Below are positions 4,806 to 7,912 of a DNA stretch of 7,912 bases, one piece after another (position 1 is the first letter of the stretch; each line of letters begins with the position of its first letter). The notes beneath the pieces are model-generated. The model was not told the origin of the DNA and searched no databases. It worked only from the letters and a program-made list of their open reading frames with translations. The stretch spans positions 1 to 7,912 of the forward strand of contig SFMP01000109.1 in NCBI GenBank assembly GCA_004554395.1, in the 5' to 3' direction. Origin of the DNA: Myxococcales bacterium. GTDB lineage: Bacteria; Myxococcota_A; Bradymonadia; UBA4248. The translations under genes and the position numbers were made by a program.

Positions 4806-6902
4806 TTATTCTTCGGTGGGTTGCTCGCCGATGGCGGCGCGGCGCGATAGCTTGATTTTGCCGCGTGGGTCGATGGCGAGTACTTTGACGAGGACTTGCT
4901 CGCCTTCTTTGAGGACGTCGGTGACGTTGTCGACGTGGCCTTCGGTGAGTTCGGAGATGTGGACCATGCCGTCGGTGCCTGGGAAGATTTCGACGAAGGC
5001 GCCGAAATCCATGATTTTTTTGACGGTGCCCATGTAGACGTTGCCGATTTTTGCTTCGCGCGTGAGGCCGTTAATCATGTCGATGGCTTTTTGCAACGAG
5101 ATGCCGTCGCCCGAGGAGACGGTGACGGTGCCGTCGTCTTCGACGTTGACTTGTGCGCCCGAGACGGCGCAAATGTTGCGGATCGTTTTGCCGCCCGAGC
5201 CGATGATGTCGCGGATTTTTTCGGGTTTGACTTTGAGCGTTTTGATTTGCGGTGCGTATTTGCTCTTGTTGCCGCGAGTTTCGGCGATGGCGGAGAGCAT
5301 GCAGCCGAGGATGTGTTTTCGGCCGTCGTGTGCTTGTTTGAGGGCTTGCGCCATGATTTCGCGCGAAATGCCGGTGATTTTGATATCCATTTGGATGGCG
5401 GTAATTTTGTCTTCGGTGCCGCAAACTTTGAAGTCCATGTCGCCGAGGTGGTCTTCATCGCCCAAGATGTCGGTGAGGACGGCGATTTTGTCGCCTTCTT
5501 TGATGAGTCCCATGGCGACGCCAGCGACGGGTGCTTTGATTTCGAGGCCAGCATCCATGGCGGCTAGCGTGCCGCCGCAGACGGTTGCCATTGAGCTGGA
5601 GCCGTTGGATTCGAGGATTTCGGAGACGATACGCAAAGTGTAGGGATAATCGGGGTTTGCGGTTGGCATGATCGGAGTGAGTGCGCGTTCGGCGAGCATG
5701 CCGTGGCCGACTTCGCGACGGCCTGGGCCGCGCAAAGGTTTGACTTCGCCGACGCTGTAGGGCGGGAAGTTGTAGTGCAACATGAAGCGTTTGGACTGCA
5801 TGCCCGACAAGTTTTCGATGCGTTGGTCGTCGGTCGAGGTGCCGATGGTGACCGTAACGAGGCCTTGTGTTTCGCCACGAGTGAAGAGCGCCGAACCGTG
5901 GACGCGCGGCAAAACGCCAACTTCGCATGTAATGGGGCGGACTTGCTCGAGTGTACGGCCGTCGATGCGGACGCGTTTTTCGGTAATGAGCGTTCGCATG
6001 AGGTGATATTTGAGGTCTTCGTAGGCGGCGACGATTTCGCCTTTGCGATCGGCGAATTCCGCTTCGAGGTCGGCCAAGATGTGTTTTTTGACGTCGCTCA
6101 AAGCTGCGTAACGCTGGAGTTTTGCGGGGATCGTCATGGCGGCAAACGTTTCGTCGGTATAGCGCGCGACGGCGTCGGCGATGTCTTGCGCGATGACGGG
6201 GGCTGTAAATTCGCGTTTCGTCTTGCCGACGGCTTCGGCCATTCGGCGTTGCATGGCGAGTACGCCTTTGACGGCATCGCATCCGAAATCCATGGCATCG
6301 AGGAATTCGGCTTCGGTGAGTCCTTTCGTTTCGCCTTCGACCATGACGATAGCTTTTTCGCTAGCGACCATGACGATATCGGTGTCGGATTGTTCGCGTT
6401 GGCGATTCGTCGGGTTTGCAATCCATTGTCCATCGATTCTGGCGATTCGGACGCCAGCGACGGGGCCATCCCAGGGCAGATCCGACAACATCAATGCGGC
6501 CGAAGCGCCTGTAATGGCGATGACATCGGGCTCGCAGTCGGGGTCGTAGCTGACGACCGTTGCAATGACTTGGACTTCGTCGTTGAAGCCCTCTGGGAAG
6601 AGCGGGCGGACGGGGCGGTCGATGAGACGGCTCGTGAGGACTTCGTGGTCGGTTTGCTTGCCTTCGCGACGGAAGTAGTTGCCGGGAATTTTGCCCGCTG
6701 CATACGATTTTTCGACGTATTCACACGTCAATGGGAAGAAATCTTGATCGCCGCGTTCGTTGGCCTTCGAGCACGCCGTGACGACGATCATCGTCTCGCC
6801 CGATTGAATCATCACCGAGCCATTGGCTTGCTTTGCAATGTGCCCGTTTTCGATCGATACTTCGTGTGCACCCAAGAGCGCGGAATCTTTCACAATTGCC
6901 AT
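4806..6902 (-). CDS. pnp: Polyribonucleotide nucleotidyltransferase (PNPase)
   Basis: Phosphorolytic 3'-5' exoribonuclease, usually a trimer and part of the RNA degradosome; 698 residues, the usual length. Seen: first RNase PH domain (about 10-145) with FFPLTCEYVEKSYAAGKIPG and the FRREG segment; all-alpha linker (about 235-305); second, catalytic RNase PH domain (about 310-540) with GTSTDDQRIENL, SNGSSSMATVCGG and LGDEDHLGDMDFKV holding the acidic catalytic residues; KH domain with IIGSGGKTI (566-574); S1 domain (about 619-687) with MDFGAFVEIFPGTDGMVHIS. Start ATG 6902 is preceded by AGAGGA; an ATG 33 bases upstream is in frame but without such a site and not in family alignments. It follows rpsO, as in many bacteria. 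No odd residue noted. The palindrome array follows its stop. Confidence 0.98.
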   Translation of the reverse strand: MAIVKDSALLGAHEVSIENGHIAKQANGSVMIQSGETMIVVTACSKANERGDQDFFPLTCEYVEKSYAAGKIPGNYFRREGKQTDHEVLTSRLIDRPVRPLFPEGFNDEVQVIATVVSYDPDCEPDVIAITGASAALMLSDLPWDGPVAGVRIARIDGQWIANPTNRQREQSDTDIVMVASEKAIVMVEGETKGLTEAEFLDAMDFGCDAVKGVLAMQRRMAEAVGKTKREFTAPVIAQDIADAVARYTDETFAAMTIPAKLQRYAALSDVKKHILADLEAEFADRKGEIVAAYEDLKYHLMRTLITEKRVRIDGRTLEQVRPITCEVGVLPRVHGSALFTRGETQGLVTVTIGTSTDDQRIENLSGMQSKRFMLHYNFPPYSVGEVKPLRGPGRREVGHGMLAERALTPIMPTANPDYPYTLRIVSEILESNGSSSMATVCGGTLAAMDAGLEIKAPVAGVAMGLIKEGDKIAVLTDILGDEDHLGDMDFKVCGTEDKITAIQMDIKITGISREIMAQALKQAHDGRKHILGCMLSAIAETRGNKSKYAPQIKTLKVKPEKIRDIIGSGGKTIRNICAVSGAQVNVEDDGTVTVSSGDGISLQKAIDMINGLTREAKIGNVYMGTVKKIMDFGAFVEIFPGTDGMVHISELTEGHVDNVTDVLKEGEQVLVKVLAIDPRGKIKLSRRAAIGEQPTEE

Positions 6903-7203
6903 AATAATCCTCTTTTCGTGTAAGAAGCGACACAACGCGTTTGCACCGCGACGGCTCTCGACGATTCGCGTCGTGTCGATGTCTATACATATCTATATAT
7001 ATTTACATATAGTATATATAGCCTATATATAATGATACGCCATGCGGGCGCGATCGAGGAATCGATTTCGCGATCGAAGCGCTTTCGCTCACGATCTTGA
7101 ACTGCACAATCAACGAAAAGTACGCAAAGATTCATACTTTTTGTTTATTGCACAGACCGCCATCTTGCGAAGCCGACTCCTAACCCATGTATACATGCAA
7201 AGA
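6903..7203. other. rpsO-pnp spacer with an A/T block and palindromes
   Basis: No gene seen. From 6983 to 7035 the sequence is almost only A and T with TATATA runs, including the inverted repeat TATATATAG-C-CTATATATA (7013-7031). A hairpin follows at 7072-7096 (GATCG-A-AGCG-CTTT-CGCT-CA-CGATC), and CATGTATACATG is a 12-base palindrome ending near 7197. The A/T block could hold the pnp promoter (a TATCAT preceded by TGGCG reads toward pnp around 7034-7039), but I find no convincing -35. Confidence 0.4.
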
Positions 7204-7230
7204 AGCCGCGCATATCATCTATGCACGGCT
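7197..7230 (-). terminator. Hairpin terminator after rpsO
   Basis: Minus sense AGCCGTGCAT-AGATGAT-ATGCGCGGCT (7230-7204), a 10-bp stem with one T-G pair, followed by TCTTTGC. It begins eight bases past the rpsO stop. The tail is only moderately T-rich, so part of transcription may continue into pnp. Confidence 0.55.
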
Positions 7231-7238
7231 CGAAAAAC

Positions 7239-7505
7239 CTACTTACGGAGGCCCAAAGCGGCGATCAAATCGCGATAGCGTTGGACATCGTTGTCTTTGA
7301 GGTAGTCCAAGAGACGACGACGACGACCGACGAGCATCAAAAGACCACGACGGCTGTGGTGGTCGTTTGCATTCGTTTTGAAGTGTTCGGTCAAAACGTT
7401 GATGCGCTCGGTGAGGAGGGAAATCTGAACTTCGGGCGAACCCGTATCGCCCTCGTGACGACCAAATTTGCCGACGATCTCGGCTTTAACAGTTTTGTGA
7501 AGCAT
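7239..7505 (-). CDS. rpsO: 30S ribosomal protein S15
   Basis: Primary 16S rRNA-binding protein of the small-subunit platform; 88 residues, as expected (family about 89). Seen: HEGDTGSPEVQISLLTERI (18-36), the highly conserved DHHSRRGLLMLVGRRRRLLDYL (48-69), and the C-terminal RYRDLIAALGLRK. The sequence offers GTG-ATG at 7508-7503; ATG at 7505 is preferred because AAGGAAGG lies seven bases before it and the family begins there. It is followed by a terminator hairpin and by pnp in the same direction, the widespread rpsO-pnp order. In several bacteria S15 represses its own mRNA through a structured leader; the leader here can fold (see 7509-7651). Confidence 0.97.
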   Translation of the reverse strand: MLHKTVKAEIVGKFGRHEGDTGSPEVQISLLTERINVLTEHFKTNANDHHSRRGLLMLVGRRRRLLDYLKDNDVQRYRDLIAALGLRK

Positions 7506-7508
7506 CAC

Positions 7509-7651
7509 ACACCTTCCTTAAGCATGGCCAGACGGCCTAATGGGCAGAATCACCCCGCCCGTAACGAAACACGCCGCACGAACCCAGGTTTTCGACGCGA
7601 CTCCCGAGCTTAGGTTCAGGCCATCCGTCGCAACACCCTCGCGGCGGCGTG
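7509..7651 (-). promoter_or_regulatory. Possible structured leader of rpsO
   Basis: In the minus sense, CACGCCGC (7651-7644) can pair with GCGGCGTG (7577-7570), enclosing about 66 bases that contain further complementary pieces (GAACC with GGTTC, CGACG with CGTCG). Closer to the gene are GGGC/GCCC and GGCC-GTCT-GGCC hairpins just before the AAGGAAGG ribosome binding site. Pairing is read by eye only. The family precedent is S15 autoregulation; no known S15 leader class is recognised. Confidence 0.3.
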
Positions 7652-7652
7652 G

Positions 7653-7681
7653 GGTTTAACACACACGCCAAAGGCGGTCAA
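7653..7681 (-). promoter_or_regulatory. Putative rpsO promoter
   Basis: Minus sense TTGACC (7681-7676), 17-base spacer, TAAACC (7658-7653) preceded by TGT as an extended -10. The -35 is good and the -10 is poor. Position suits a leader of about 140 bases before rpsO. Confidence 0.35.
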
Positions 7682-7760
7682 GAAATCTCGTCGGCGCATT
7701 TTAGATTGGGGAATTTTTAACCCCCGGCGTTGGGGCAGGGCTATTGTGCCCATGACCTCA

Positions 7761-7804
7761 CCCCCGGCCTGTCGGCCACCCCCTCTCCATAAATGGAGAG
7801 GGGG
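7761..7804. repeat. REP-like double palindrome
   Basis: Two palindromes in a row: GGCC-TGTC-GGCC (7766-7777) between C5 blocks, then CCCCCTCTCCAT-AA-ATGGAGAGGGGG with perfect 12-base arms (7779-7790 and 7793-7804). No gene overlaps it. Its form suggests a dispersed intergenic element, which cannot be confirmed from a single copy. Confidence 0.6.
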
Positions 7805-7912
7805 AACGGACGCCCGCCGTTGCGGGCGTTTAAGACATGCGAGGGGGAACGGACGCCCGCCGTTGCGGGCGTTTAAGACATGCGAGGGGGAATGGACGCC
7901 CGCCGTTGCGGG
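7801..7912. repeat. 43-bp tandem repeat, at least 2.6 copies, running off the window
   Basis: Copies at 7801-7843 and 7844-7886 are identical; the third from 7887 is cut by the window edge after 26 bases and differs by one base (GGGGAATGGA for GGGGAACGGA). Each unit contains ACGCCCGC-CGTT-GCGGGCGT, a perfect 8-bp hairpin. There are no spacers between units, so it is not a CRISPR array. Unit junctions (GAGGGGGAA) resemble the right arm of the preceding palindrome. Confidence 0.9.

Noticed and set aside
5703..6923. 406-codon open frame on the plus strand opposite pnp
   Set aside because: It is antisense to a fully conserved PNPase; its low-complexity Asp/Phe/Val-rich product results from pnp codon bias.
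7616..7699. 27-codon minus-strand ORF beginning MRRRDFLTAFG, resembling a Tat signal
   Set aside because: No ribosome binding site, no hydrophobic stretch after the motif and an early stop; it overlaps the proposed rpsO promoter. Judged a chance match.
7801..7912. CRISPR array
   Set aside because: The 43-base units are directly contiguous and near identical, with no variable spacers and no cas gene nearby.

Overview
The window looks like a chromosomal segment of a bacterium. Every credible gene is read from the minus strand. PNPase and S15 have the form usual in Proteobacteria-like lineages. The PNPase RNase PH-like core reads, from memory, most like Myxococcota/deltaproteobacterial sequences; this taxonomic placement is tentative because no search was possible. 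Base composition by eye is moderate-to-high GC in pnp, rpsO and cadA and clearly lower in the helicase gene at the left edge.

Layout in transcription order, right to left. (1) 7761-7912: a strong palindrome abutting a 43-bp tandem repeat whose unit carries its own perfect hairpin. (2) 7509-7681: a possible promoter and a structured leader of rpsO. (3) 7239-7505: rpsO, followed by a hairpin terminator. (4) 6903-7238: a 336-bp spacer with a nearly pure A/T block. (5) 4806-6902: pnp. (6) 4484-4784: an array of eight imperfect palindromes sharing one architecture (paired outer arms, an unpaired G, a TAT...ATA-type upper stem). Two units are followed by T-runs on the minus strand and should act as terminators. 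(7) 4222-4460: a tandem duplication of the metal-repressor leader. (8) 3862-4233: an SmtB/CadC-type repressor. (9) 1560-3686: a P1B-2-type Zn/Cd/Pb-exporting ATPase. (10) 1378-1560: a doubtful small ORF overlapping the ATPase stop as TAATG. (11) 1-1335: a UvrD-like superfamily 1 helicase that runs off the window and is out of frame with its start at a C7 tract.

How the parts work together. rpsO-pnp is the common ribosomal protein/RNA-decay cluster. The repressor and ATPase form a metal-resistance unit: three matching 20-bp sites (4360-4379, 4258-4277, 3803-3822) suggest autoregulation of the repressor plus separate control of the pump. The promoter found (TTGACA, 17 bp, TACGAT) lies in the upstream copy of the duplicated leader; the downstream copy lacks exactly the 35 bp that carry it but keeps an operator, a ribosome binding site and a start codon.

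The observations most worth follow-up are the structured palindrome array after pnp, the homopolymer-controlled start of the helicase, and the duplicated repressor leader with its new short upstream ORF.
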